Source of the DNA: Halorarius litoreus | GTDB lineage: Archaea > Halobacteriota > Halobacteria > Halobacteriales > Haloarculaceae | NCBI RefSeq assembly: GCF_024362405.1 | Contig: NZ_CP101454.1 | Coordinates: 3,938,299 to 4,002,298, forward strand | Direction: 5' to 3' | Length of the DNA: 64,000 nt | Shown here: positions 57,024 through 64,000 of the stretch, one piece after another | Layout: every line of letters begins with the position of its first letter | How positions within the stretch are numbered: the first letter of the stretch is position 1 | Program-made: the position numbers and the translations under genes | Notes under the pieces: generated by a model | The model's input: only the letters and a program-made list of their open reading frames with translations | Told to the model about the DNA's origin: nothing | Databases searched by the model: none

Positions 57024-57404
57024 GTGAGCGACAAGCGCCGGAAGGTCAAATCGCGACTCAAGCAGTCCGGCGAGGACGGCGCGAACCCCTGGCCCGACGA
57101 GCCGGCGGAGTTCGACCCCCACAGTCTCGGGCCGGCCACCGGCCTCTCGACAGGGGACGAGGACTACGACGTCGACGACGAGACGTTCCGCTCGTTTTAC
57201 GCCGCGGTCGTCCTCGCGAACATCGGCCTGTTCGGCGTGACCGTCGGCCCGATGCTCTGGTTCTTCCGCGGCGAGACACTCATCGGCGGCGGCCTGTTCG
57301 TCGTGGGGGCCGTCGCCATCGCGCGCACCTACCGCATCCAGCAGCGGTACAAGCAGCGCCGCAAGAACGAGTCGGACCCCAGCGACGACCCCTCGAACAC
57401 ATGA
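57024..57404 (+). CDS. two-helix membrane protein (DUF7322-like)
   Basis: Protein of 126 residues: basic then acidic soluble N-terminal part (about 1-55), two hydrophobic helices (about 58-78 and 84-102), then a basic tail RIQQRYKQRRKNESD. No catalytic motif. GTG 57024 is the start (SDKRRKVKSRL); the frame further up has none. ATGA overlap with the next gene. Function unknown. Confidence 0.78.
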   Translation: MSDKRRKVKSRLKQSGEDGANPWPDEPAEFDPHSLGPATGLSTGDEDYDVDDETFRSFYAAVVLANIGLFGVTVGPMLWFFRGETLIGGGLFVVGAVAIARTYRIQQRYKQRRKNESDPSDDPSNT

Positions 57405-57820
57405 GAACCGTCGAGACCGACGACGGGACCCGGTATCTGCTCGTCAAACAGTCGAGCGAGTCGAGCCGAGTTCGCGACCCCACGACCGGCGAGGAACAGT
57501 ACCTCCCGAACGCCGACCTCACCGTAGTCGACGCCGGGCCGCTGGAGACGGCCGCCGCTGCGGTCCCCGAGGCCACCCGGACGCTCCTGACGGCGACGCA
57601 CGACGAGCGGGCGCTCGGACTCCTGCTGGAACTCCGGCGTCGCGGGCCGGTGCCGGTTCGGTCGTTGCTCGGCGACTACGACCTCTGTGAGTCGGACCTG
57701 CTCGGTATCCTCACCGAGTTCCGGGTCGCCGGGCTCGTCGAGGAAGCCGACGCCGCGGGGGAGCGGGGCTACCGGCTCACCGAACAGGGCGAGACGGCAC
57801 TCGCCCCCCTCCTCGACTGA
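57401..57820 (+). CDS. winged-helix protein (DUF7346-like)
   Basis: Soluble protein of 139 residues. N-terminal beta part (MRTVETDDGTRYLLVKQSSE, EQYLPNADL) is followed by a winged helix: LRRRGPVPVRSLLGDYDLCE, LLGILTEFRVAGLVEEA and the wing GERGYRLTEQGE. Possibly a DNA-binding regulator. Its start overlaps the DUF7322-like gene by 4 bp, so the pair is an operon. Convergent with rad50 (gap 1 bp). Confidence 0.8.
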   Translation: MRTVETDDGTRYLLVKQSSESSRVRDPTTGEEQYLPNADLTVVDAGPLETAAAAVPEATRTLLTATHDERALGLLLELRRRGPVPVRSLLGDYDLCESDLLGILTEFRVAGLVEEADAAGERGYRLTEQGETALAPLLD

Positions 57821-57821
57821 C

Positions 57822-60515
57822 TCAGCCGAACGACGCCAGTGCGGCCGCGTCGGCGGCGTCCGCCCGCTCCACGTCCGACCGGTTCGTCGTCGGGTCCTTC
57901 CGCACCGTGACGAGGTCGTCGGCCGCACCCACCAGCTCCTCGTCGTGGCTGACGACGACGATCTGTTCGACGCCCAGGCGTCGCATCGACTCGACGAGTT
58001 CCACGAGCTTCGAGACGTGTCCGGAGTCGAGGAACACCGTCGGCTCGTCGAGGATGAGCGGCGGCATCGGTGCGGTCCCCTCGATTCCCTCCGAGAGGAG
58101 CCGGTAGATGGCACACCGCAGCGAGAGGTTGAAGATGGCCCGCTCGCCGCCCGACAGCTGCTCGGGGTCGAGGGGTTCGCCGTCCTTCTGGTACACCGTC
58201 AGCTCGTAGTCGCCGTCGAGCTCGATGTGCGAGTAGGCGTCGTTGCCGTAGACGAGGTCGAACGTCTCGTTGAGCATCCGCTCGAGTTTGGTGACGTTCC
58301 GCTGGCGCAGTTCGGCCCGCAGGTCGGCGTACATCTCCTGGAGCTGGTGGGCCTCCATGTACAGCGAGTCGAGGCGCTCGACGGTCGCCGCGAGGTCGTC
58401 ACGGCGCTCGCGTAGTTCTTCCAGCGCCGAAATCTCCTGTTCGACCGCACCGACCGTTGCCTGCAGGTCGTCGCGCTCGCTCCGTAGCTCCTCGAGCTTC
58501 GGCTCCACCTGGTCGAGGTAGTTCTCGGCCTTCTGCTTCTTCGTGCGCGCGTCGTCGATGACACTCTCGTCGACCGCGTCCGCGAGGTCGGCCTTCCGCT
58601 CGCGCTTGTCCGCGAGCTGGTCCCGCCGGAGGTCGTTCTGCTCCTCGAGGCTCGACCGCTCCTCGCGTCGCTTCTCGATCTCGTCGGTGGTCGCGTCGAG
58701 GTCGTCGTAGCGCGCGGCGATGGTCTCGACGCGCTCGATGGCCGCCTTCAGCTCGGCGGACTCGCCGTTGAGTTCGCCCATCGTCTGCCGGGCTTCGTCC
58801 GCGTTGGCTTCGGATTCGGCAGCGGCCTCGCGTTTGGCTTCGGCCTGCTCGTCGAGTTCCTCGGCCCGCTCTCGGAGGTCGGCGATGCGCTCTTCCTCGC
58901 TGTCGAGTCCCGACGCCCGCTCCTCGACGAGCTGTTCGAGCGTCTCCCGCTCGGACTGGAGGTCGGCGAGGTCGTCGGCACGCGCTACGAGGTCCTCGGC
59001 GCGTTCGAGGTCGGCCTGCAGGTCCTCGCGCTGCTCGCGCAGGTCCTCGAGGTCTGCTTCGAGGTCGGCCACCCGTTCGCGGTCGTCGTCGACCGATTCG
59101 ACGTGGGGGGAGTCGTCGACCGGCTGGCCGCATTCGGGACACTTCCCCTCCTCGAGGAGCCGTTCCGCCTCCGCGACCGCCTCACGCGCGTTCTTCAGGT
59201 CGGCCTTCAGGCCCGCGATAGCTTCGTTGACCTCGGCGAGCTCCTCGGCGACGGCCTCGCGGTGGTCGTCGGCCCCCTCGGGCGAAACCGGGGCATCGTC
59301 GAACGCGGCACGCGCCGTCTCGATCTCCTCGCCGAGCGATTCGACCTGTTCGCGCTGGTCCTGAATCCTCTCTCGGGTCTCTTCGAGTTCGGCTTCGAGG
59401 TCGTCGGCCTCCTCGCGGGCGGTCGCCGCCTGCGTCTCGAACTCCTGGGCGCGTTCGTGGGCGTTCTCGGCCGCGCTGGAGTGCTTCTGTATCTCGCCCG
59501 TCTGCGTCTGGATGCGCTCCTGGACAGCCTCGCGGTCCTCCCTGAGGGTCGCGAGCCGGTCATCGAGCGTGTCGTCGTCGAGGGCCTCGGCGCTCTCTGC
59601 GTCGAGGTCGGTGTCGGCCAGCAGCTCGCCGAGCTCGTCGCGGAGTTCGTCGGCCTGCTCCCGGAGGTCGGTGATGCGCTCGGCCCGCTGTTCGCGCTCG
59701 CGCTCCGTCTCGGCGATGGCGTCGGTGAGTTCCTCGATGTCCGACTCGACCGCCTCCAGCTCCTCCTTCCGTTCCTCGTGTTCCTCGAGGACGGCGGTGG
59801 CGTCGTCGAACTGTTTCTGGGCCCGCTCACGGTTCTCCTCGTAGCGCTCGATGTCGGCGTTCCGCTCCGAGAGCGTCGACTGCAGGCTGTTGAGTCGGTC
59901 GTGGAGGTCCTTCGCCTCCTTCTCGGCGATCTGGTTTTCGATGTCGTCGAGGAGTTCCTCCTTCCCACCGCGGACGCGGCCGACACCCACGCGAGCGTCC
60001 GAGGCTCGCTCCCGGTAGTCCTCCAGCTTCCCGAGCTGGAGCAGGTCGTCGATCATGTCCTGTCGCTCGCCGGGCGAGGCGTTGATGAGCTTGTTCACCT
60101 CGCCCTGTCGGACGTACGCGCAGTTGACGAACGCAGAGGCGTCCATCCGGAGGAGGTCGGCGACAGCAGCGCGAACGTCACGAGCGCCCTCGACGGTCCG
60201 GTCAGGAGTTTCGAGGACGCAGGTGGTGGTCTGTGCCGAGTCACCTCTGACCTTCAGCTCGCGCTCGATGCGGTAGTCGTTCCCGCCGTGGGAGAACCAG
60301 AGCTCGATGCTCGCCTCCTCCGCGCCGATGGTGATGACGTCGTCGAGCGTCTTCTCGAGGGCGCGGGCACCGTACAGCGCGAAGAAGCACGCTTCGAGGA
60401 GCGACGACTTCCCCGAGCCGTTCAGCCCGTGGATGACGGTCACGCCCTCGCCGAGCGTGAGGTCGGCGTCGTCGTAGCACTTGAAGTTCCGGAGGCGGAC
60501 GCGGTGGAACCTCAC
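57822..60515 (-). CDS. rad50: DNA double-strand break repair ATPase Rad50
   Basis: SMC-like ATPase of 897 residues, partner of Mre11 in end recognition and tethering. Walker A GLNGSGKS (30-37), two long coiled-coil arms, zinc hook CPECG (Cys459, Cys462), ABC signature LSGGERAIF (about 786-794) and Walker B/D-loop PLILDEPTVFLDSGH. Start GTG 60513-60515 overlaps the mre11 stop (GTGA), typical of this operon. Coiled coils are very Glu-rich as in other haloarchaea. Intact. Confidence 0.97.
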   Translation of the reverse strand: MRFHRVRLRNFKCYDDADLTLGEGVTVIHGLNGSGKSSLLEACFFALYGARALEKTLDDVITIGAEEASIELWFSHGGNDYRIERELKVRGDSAQTTTCVLETPDRTVEGARDVRAAVADLLRMDASAFVNCAYVRQGEVNKLINASPGERQDMIDDLLQLGKLEDYRERASDARVGVGRVRGGKEELLDDIENQIAEKEAKDLHDRLNSLQSTLSERNADIERYEENRERAQKQFDDATAVLEEHEERKEELEAVESDIEELTDAIAETEREREQRAERITDLREQADELRDELGELLADTDLDAESAEALDDDTLDDRLATLREDREAVQERIQTQTGEIQKHSSAAENAHERAQEFETQAATAREEADDLEAELEETRERIQDQREQVESLGEEIETARAAFDDAPVSPEGADDHREAVAEELAEVNEAIAGLKADLKNAREAVAEAERLLEEGKCPECGQPVDDSPHVESVDDDRERVADLEADLEDLREQREDLQADLERAEDLVARADDLADLQSERETLEQLVEERASGLDSEEERIADLRERAEELDEQAEAKREAAAESEANADEARQTMGELNGESAELKAAIERVETIAARYDDLDATTDEIEKRREERSSLEEQNDLRRDQLADKRERKADLADAVDESVIDDARTKKQKAENYLDQVEPKLEELRSERDDLQATVGAVEQEISALEELRERRDDLAATVERLDSLYMEAHQLQEMYADLRAELRQRNVTKLERMLNETFDLVYGNDAYSHIELDGDYELTVYQKDGEPLDPEQLSGGERAIFNLSLRCAIYRLLSEGIEGTAPMPPLILDEPTVFLDSGHVSKLVELVESMRRLGVEQIVVVSHDEELVGAADDLVTVRKDPTTNRSDVERADAADAAALASFG

Positions 60516-61927
60516 AGGTAGTCCTCCATGGACGACTGGTCGTCGATACCCGTCGACGAGTCCGCAGTGTCATCGGGCTCGTCGGGCGTCTCGACGGTGT
60601 CTGCCCCCGAGGTTGCCGGCTCGGCGGCGTCCCCGGCCGCGTCGGAATCGGCGTCGGACTCGCTCCGTTCACCAGTCGGTTCCTCGTCAGGGGCGCTGTC
60701 GTCGGCCGAATCCTCGGCTGCCGAGTCCTCGCCACCGTCTGCCGCCGCATCCGTGTTCTGCATCCGGTCGGCGACGGTCTCGGTCTCGACGTCGGCCGAG
60801 GCAGGTTCGAAGGCGTCCGTATCACCCTCGTCGACCACCTCGCGGATGCGGCGCTCCACCTCGTCGGCGACGTTCGAGTCCGCGACCTTCGAGGCACGGA
60901 TGGTCTCGTCGAGGTCGCGCGCCGCTGGCGAGAGCCCTAACTCGCGAACGCGCTCGCGGACGGCGTCGTCGGGGTCGGCGAACGACACCTCGATGTCGGT
61001 CTCCTCGGCGGTCTCTCGGCGGTCGTTCACGCGGGCGACGAGCGCGCCCTGTTCGTGGACGAACTCCTCGACGCGCGCCGGTTTGATGGCCTCGCCGTCA
61101 CCGTCGATGGTGACGATGGCGACGGCGTCGGTGAGGTCGTGCTGCCCCACCTGCTCGCGAACGCGGTCGATGCCCTCACCCTCGCCGAGGTCGACCTCGA
61201 TGTACGCGAACTCACGAGTCGGGATGCCGCGGCGAGTGATGCGCGCGTCGCCGTCGGCGAACTCGACGATGTTGTAGCCGCGCTCCTCGCGCTCGCCCGC
61301 CGAGGCGCGCTCGGTCGACCCGCAGTAGGTGATCCACGTGTCGCCGATCTCGACGCGCTCGGGGGTGTGTTCGTCACCGAGCAGCATCGCCTGGAACTCG
61401 ATGTTGGTCGCGGCGAGGACCTCCTCGGCGTCCCACTCCACGTTGCCGTAGTCGGGGACGAGCGGCTCGAATAGCCCATGCGTGACGAGCGCAGCGTGGG
61501 TGGCGTCGTGCGGTTCGAACTGGTAGTCGAGGGAATCGCGTTGCGAGCGGGGAACGAAGTCCATCCCGTAGAACGCGGTGTCGCCGACGACGACCGGCTC
61601 GCTCCCGAGTCGGGTTGCGAGCCCCATCGACTCGAACAGGTCGAGCCACTGGCCGTCGCGTTTCGTCTCGTGGTTCCCGACCACGGCGAGGAACGGGACG
61701 CCCGCGTCGTCGAGGTCGCGGAGGACGGAGAGCGTGCCGAGCAGGTCCGGGAGGTCGGGGCGGCGGTCGTGGAACAGGTCGCCGGCGTGGACGACGGCGT
61801 CCACCTCGGCCTCGATGGCGTCCTCGGCGACCCGGCGGAAGGCCGCGAGGAAGTCCTCCCTGCGGGCGGGGAGGTGGTACTGCTGATAGCCGAGGTGGGT
61901 GTCACCTGTGTGGATCACCCGTGTCAT
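60512..61927 (-). CDS. mre11: DNA repair nuclease Mre11
   Basis: Metal-dependent 3'-5' exo/endonuclease of 471 residues. Phosphoesterase motifs: HTGDTHLGYQ (about 6-15), HAGDLFH (about 46-52), VVGNHE, LVTHGLF, and LLGDEHTPE with YCGSTERAS. The C-terminal 170 residues, from about 300, are acidic and Ser/Asp-rich (low complexity), a common haloarchaeal extension that may bind DNA-associated partners. ATG 61925-61927 (MTRVIHTGDTHL) begins 10 bp after the upstream small gene. Confidence 0.96.
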   Translation of the reverse strand: MTRVIHTGDTHLGYQQYHLPARREDFLAAFRRVAEDAIEAEVDAVVHAGDLFHDRRPDLPDLLGTLSVLRDLDDAGVPFLAVVGNHETKRDGQWLDLFESMGLATRLGSEPVVVGDTAFYGMDFVPRSQRDSLDYQFEPHDATHAALVTHGLFEPLVPDYGNVEWDAEEVLAATNIEFQAMLLGDEHTPERVEIGDTWITYCGSTERASAGEREERGYNIVEFADGDARITRRGIPTREFAYIEVDLGEGEGIDRVREQVGQHDLTDAVAIVTIDGDGEAIKPARVEEFVHEQGALVARVNDRRETAEETDIEVSFADPDDAVRERVRELGLSPAARDLDETIRASKVADSNVADEVERRIREVVDEGDTDAFEPASADVETETVADRMQNTDAAADGGEDSAAEDSADDSAPDEEPTGERSESDADSDAAGDAAEPATSGADTVETPDEPDDTADSSTGIDDQSSMEDYL

Positions 61928-61937
61928 GATGCCGTGG

Positions 61938-62348
61938 TTAGCCACCGTCCGGTAAAGGGGTATCGCGACCACGGCGGAAGTGGTCGGTCCGCGGTGGGGC
62001 TGTTCGGGCCGACGAACGGTGCGTCTCCGTGGTGGCCTCCAGCGACTGGCCGGCAGCCGCGGCCTCGAACCGTTCGAACGCGGCGATAGCGGCGCGGGCT
62101 CGTTGAGCCCGGTGGCCGTCGCCACGGGTAGCGTGGTCGTCGCGGGCGGCCACGCGTCTGAGCCGCGCGACGCCGCCCGCCGCTCGGAACGCGGCGGCGT
62201 GGTCCAGGTCACGGAGCGCGTACTCAGCTTCGACGACCGGCGAGGGGTCGGCCAGTCGGGCCAGCGCGCGCTTGGCGGCGAGGACGTCGGTCACAGGGTG
62301 GGTGGCCGCGGCTTCCGACAAGAAACCTCGGCCGACTTCTCGGGTCAC
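61938..62348 (-). CDS. basic Ala/Arg-rich helical protein in the mre11 operon
   Basis: Protein of 136 residues, unusually basic for a haloarchaeon (many Arg and His). Helical N-terminal part: REVGRGFLSEAAATHPVTDV, AAKRALARLADPSPVVEAEY. Then ARLRRVAARDDHATRGDGHR; C-terminal disordered tail. No motif. GTG 62346-62348 overlaps the TGA of the beta-helix gene, and mre11 starts 10 bp later, so it is co-translated. It could bind nucleic acid, given charge and context; this is inference. Confidence 0.65.
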   Translation of the reverse strand: MTREVGRGFLSEAAATHPVTDVLAAKRALARLADPSPVVEAEYALRDLDHAAAFRAAGGVARLRRVAARDDHATRGDGHRAQRARAAIAAFERFEAAAAGQSLEATTETHRSSARTAPPRTDHFRRGRDTPLPDGG

Positions 62349-63580
62349 TCGATGCCGAACCCGTCGGTCTGTGCCCGCGGCGAGGCCCACGAGGTTGCTC
62401 TGTCGGCCGGTCTGGGTGCGGCCTCTGGGTCGGGCATCGCCGGCTGGTCGCCGGGGGTCGGCTGGTCGCGCCATTCACCGACGGGGAACTCGCCGCGCTG
62501 GCGCTGGCGTTCGAGCGCCTCGAAGACGTCGGTGACCGCGTCGCTCCCGCTGTTGGCGTCCGTTTCGATGGCCGACGGCAGGCTCGTCTCGAAGGTGTTG
62601 TCGCGAAACTCGTTTCCTGTCCCAGCCGGCTGGCCGAGCGCGAGGTCCGCCTGCCCGGAGTCGCCCACCTGGTTCTCGCGGATCTCGTTCCCCGATGGCT
62701 CGACGACGTGGGGGTGGGCAACGATGCCGAAGTTGTCGTGGTCCCGTATCCGGTTCGCCGCGACGACGTTGTCGGAGCCACCCCACAGAAGGACGCCCAT
62801 CCCGATGAGCGGGTAGTTCGGGAGCGCCGGGGCGTCGGGGTCGTTGTTCCCGTATATCTGGTTGTTCAGGATACGCGAGCCCCGCTGGGGTGGGTCCAGC
62901 GTGTCGAGGGTGTTCGGGAAGACGCCGACCTTGTTGTATCGCCAGACAGAGTCGCGGACGACCAGTGACCCCCCGGTGCTCGTGCCCGAGTAGCCGATGG
63001 CGTTGTGTTCGGCGACGACGTCCGTGATGACCGCGTCGTAGGGTCGGTTGCGCCCGAGGTAGAAGCCGGCGTCGGGGTGTCCAGACGCGTAGCTGTGTTC
63101 GAAGCGGCCGTCGCGCGAGTCGTAGGCGTAGATGCCGTAGTAGCCGTTCGTGTAGGCGGTGAGGAAACTCCCGCGGAACCCCTCGACGCCGGCCCAGTGG
63201 AACCCGTTGCGTCGGTAGAACCGTGCGGTCATGTTCTCGAGAGCGACGCCGTCGGCGGTCACGTCGAACGCGGTCCGGCGTTCGAACCCGCCGTCGAGGA
63301 CGACCCCGTTGCGGTCGAGTCCCCGAACCGTCACGTCCGGCGTCGAGACGGTGACCTCCTCGGGGTAGATACCCGAAGCCACCAGCACGAGGTCGCCGCG
63401 AGTGGCGGTGTCGACGCCAGCCTGAATCGTCCCGTAGTCGTCGGGGACGCGGACCACGTCGTAGTCGCGTCGCCCCTTCGCCGTTGAGGAGTTCGGAGAT
63501 CCAAACGACGCCGAACACCCAGCCGACGTGGCGACCCCGAGGGCCCCTGCCATCCGAAGAATCCGCCGTCTGGAGACCAT
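62345..63580 (-). CDS. exported NosD-like right-handed beta-helix protein
   Basis: Protein of 411 residues. Tat-type signal with SRRRILR and a lipobox SAGC (Cys about 22), so a surface lipoprotein is likely. The mature chain opens RVPDDYGTIQAGVDTATRGD, the usual start of NosD/pectate-lyase-like beta helices, and continues with repeated coils (NGYYGIYAYDSRDGRFEHSY, NSQ/NNQIYGNND, NRIRDHDNFGI, NQVGDSGQAD, NTFETSLPSA). No catalytic residues are identified. It is the first gene of the operon with the basic protein, mre11 and rad50, which is surprising for a surface protein. Confidence 0.85.
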   Translation of the reverse strand: MVSRRRILRMAGALGVATSAGCSASFGSPNSSTAKGRRDYDVVRVPDDYGTIQAGVDTATRGDLVLVASGIYPEEVTVSTPDVTVRGLDRNGVVLDGGFERRTAFDVTADGVALENMTARFYRRNGFHWAGVEGFRGSFLTAYTNGYYGIYAYDSRDGRFEHSYASGHPDAGFYLGRNRPYDAVITDVVAEHNAIGYSGTSTGGSLVVRDSVWRYNKVGVFPNTLDTLDPPQRGSRILNNQIYGNNDPDAPALPNYPLIGMGVLLWGGSDNVVAANRIRDHDNFGIVAHPHVVEPSGNEIRENQVGDSGQADLALGQPAGTGNEFRDNTFETSLPSAIETDANSGSDAVTDVFEALERQRQRGEFPVGEWRDQPTPGDQPAMPDPEAAPRPADRATSWASPRAQTDGFGIE

Positions 63581-63654
63581 GGTCGGAGACCCGGAACTTG
63601 GACGGCAGCGTACTTAGCGAGTCGGGCGTGACGGCGGCCGCCTGCGTTCGGAGA

Positions 63655-63915
63655 TCACTCGATGTTCAGGGTGTAGACGCGCTTGCGGGCGTCGGTGAAG
63701 GAGAAACGAGAGGCGACGGCGTCGTGTTCTTCCAGCCGAGTGAGGGCGTACCGCACCGTCCGCGGGGGGAGCAACGTCTCCTCGGCGAGCTGTGACTGCG
63801 TGAGCCGTTCGTTGTACTCGAGCGCCTTCGCGACGAGCTTCGCGCTCGGTGGGAGGTCGCGGACGGCCTCCCATCCGTCGGCTTCGGCGTTCGGTTTCGT
63901 CTCGGTTGCACTCAT
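63655..63915 (-). CDS. winged-helix regulator (MarR/TrmB-like)
   Basis: Protein of 86 residues forming one winged helix: DLPPSAKLVAKALEYNERLT, QSQLAEETLLPPRTVRYALT (recognition helix, about 41-59) and wing DARKRVYTLNIE. No effector domain. Probably an auto-acting transcriptional regulator; its likely targets are unknown. 74 bp upstream of the beta-helix gene on the same strand. The last 85 bp of the window (63916-64000) are AT-rich and hold its promoter (for example the run of A/T near 63944-63955). Confidence 0.82.
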   Translation of the reverse strand: MSATETKPNAEADGWEAVRDLPPSAKLVAKALEYNERLTQSQLAEETLLPPRTVRYALTRLEEHDAVASRFSFTDARKRVYTLNIE

Positions 63916-64000
63916 CTGTACCCGCTCTACCCCATGACAGGTAATAATATTTGTTATTCGTTTTGATTACTGCAGTGCATCTATTCTGACTGCTGGTGAC

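Overview
The window is chromosomal DNA of a halophilic archaeon (Halobacteria). Reasons: high GC, very acidic proteins, haloarchaeal TATA boxes 25-30 bp ahead of leaderless starts, Tat-type signal peptides, halocyanins, a PGF-CTERM protein, TFE, RNase P subunit Rnp4, class I archaeal aldolase and an archaeal 7S (SRP) RNA. Genes are dense, often joined by ATGA/GTGA/TGATG overlaps. I see no rRNA operon, IS element, prophage or CRISPR array.

Layout. 1-4.6 kb: a cut halocyanin, M42 aminopeptidase, polyprenyl diphosphate synthase and M28 peptidase. 4.7-11.6 kb: a respiratory cluster with split cytochrome b, Rieske protein, halocyanin, several small membrane proteins of unknown role and a degenerate NAD-kinase-like gene. 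11.6-14.9 kb: endonuclease III, membrane and secreted proteins, an acyl-CoA dehydrogenase. 14.9-17.6 kb: a double-domain KaiC-like ATPase co-transcribed with a histidine kinase whose ATP-binding domain carries an in-frame array of palindromes. 17.7-23.4 kb: an aldehyde dehydrogenase remnant, small zinc protein, CinA-like protein, the TFE/DUF2110/DUF5803 operon, aTrm56 and a sugar epimerase. 23.4-31.1 kb: subtilase, DUF2797 protein, a surface-anchored PGF-CTERM protein, two glycosyltransferases, Rnp4, a YhbY protein and an MscS channel whose 3' end has been tandemly triplicated. 31.3-31.6 kb: SRP RNA.

31.7-41.8 kb: a Tat-exported putative glycosidase, cysteine-synthase-like enzyme, flavodoxin, alpha/beta hydrolase, VOC protein, winged-helix protein, a second acyl-CoA dehydrogenase and a 3-hydroxyacyl-CoA dehydrogenase. 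41.9-46.3 kb: gluconeogenic aldolase plus fructose-1,6-bisphosphatase, then an acyl-CoA carboxylase beta subunit. 46.3-51.2 kb: tRNA-Gln, a DtxR regulator with a ferritin-like protein, and sufC/sufB/sufD. 51.3-56.6 kb: DNA polymerase B split by two related inteins. 57.8-63.6 kb: rad50-mre11 with two upstream genes.

The most unusual feature is the palindrome array at 15202-15325 inside the histidine kinase gene. Three near-identical CCGTG-loop palindromes alternate with two perfect hairpins of unrelated sequence. The middle palindrome differs from the outer two by paired, synonymous changes that keep it palindromic. Similar hairpin-rich DNA lies between genes at about 2.8, 21.4 and 37.9 kb and beside the tRNA-Gln gene, which suggests a family of small palindromic elements that can also sit within reading frames.
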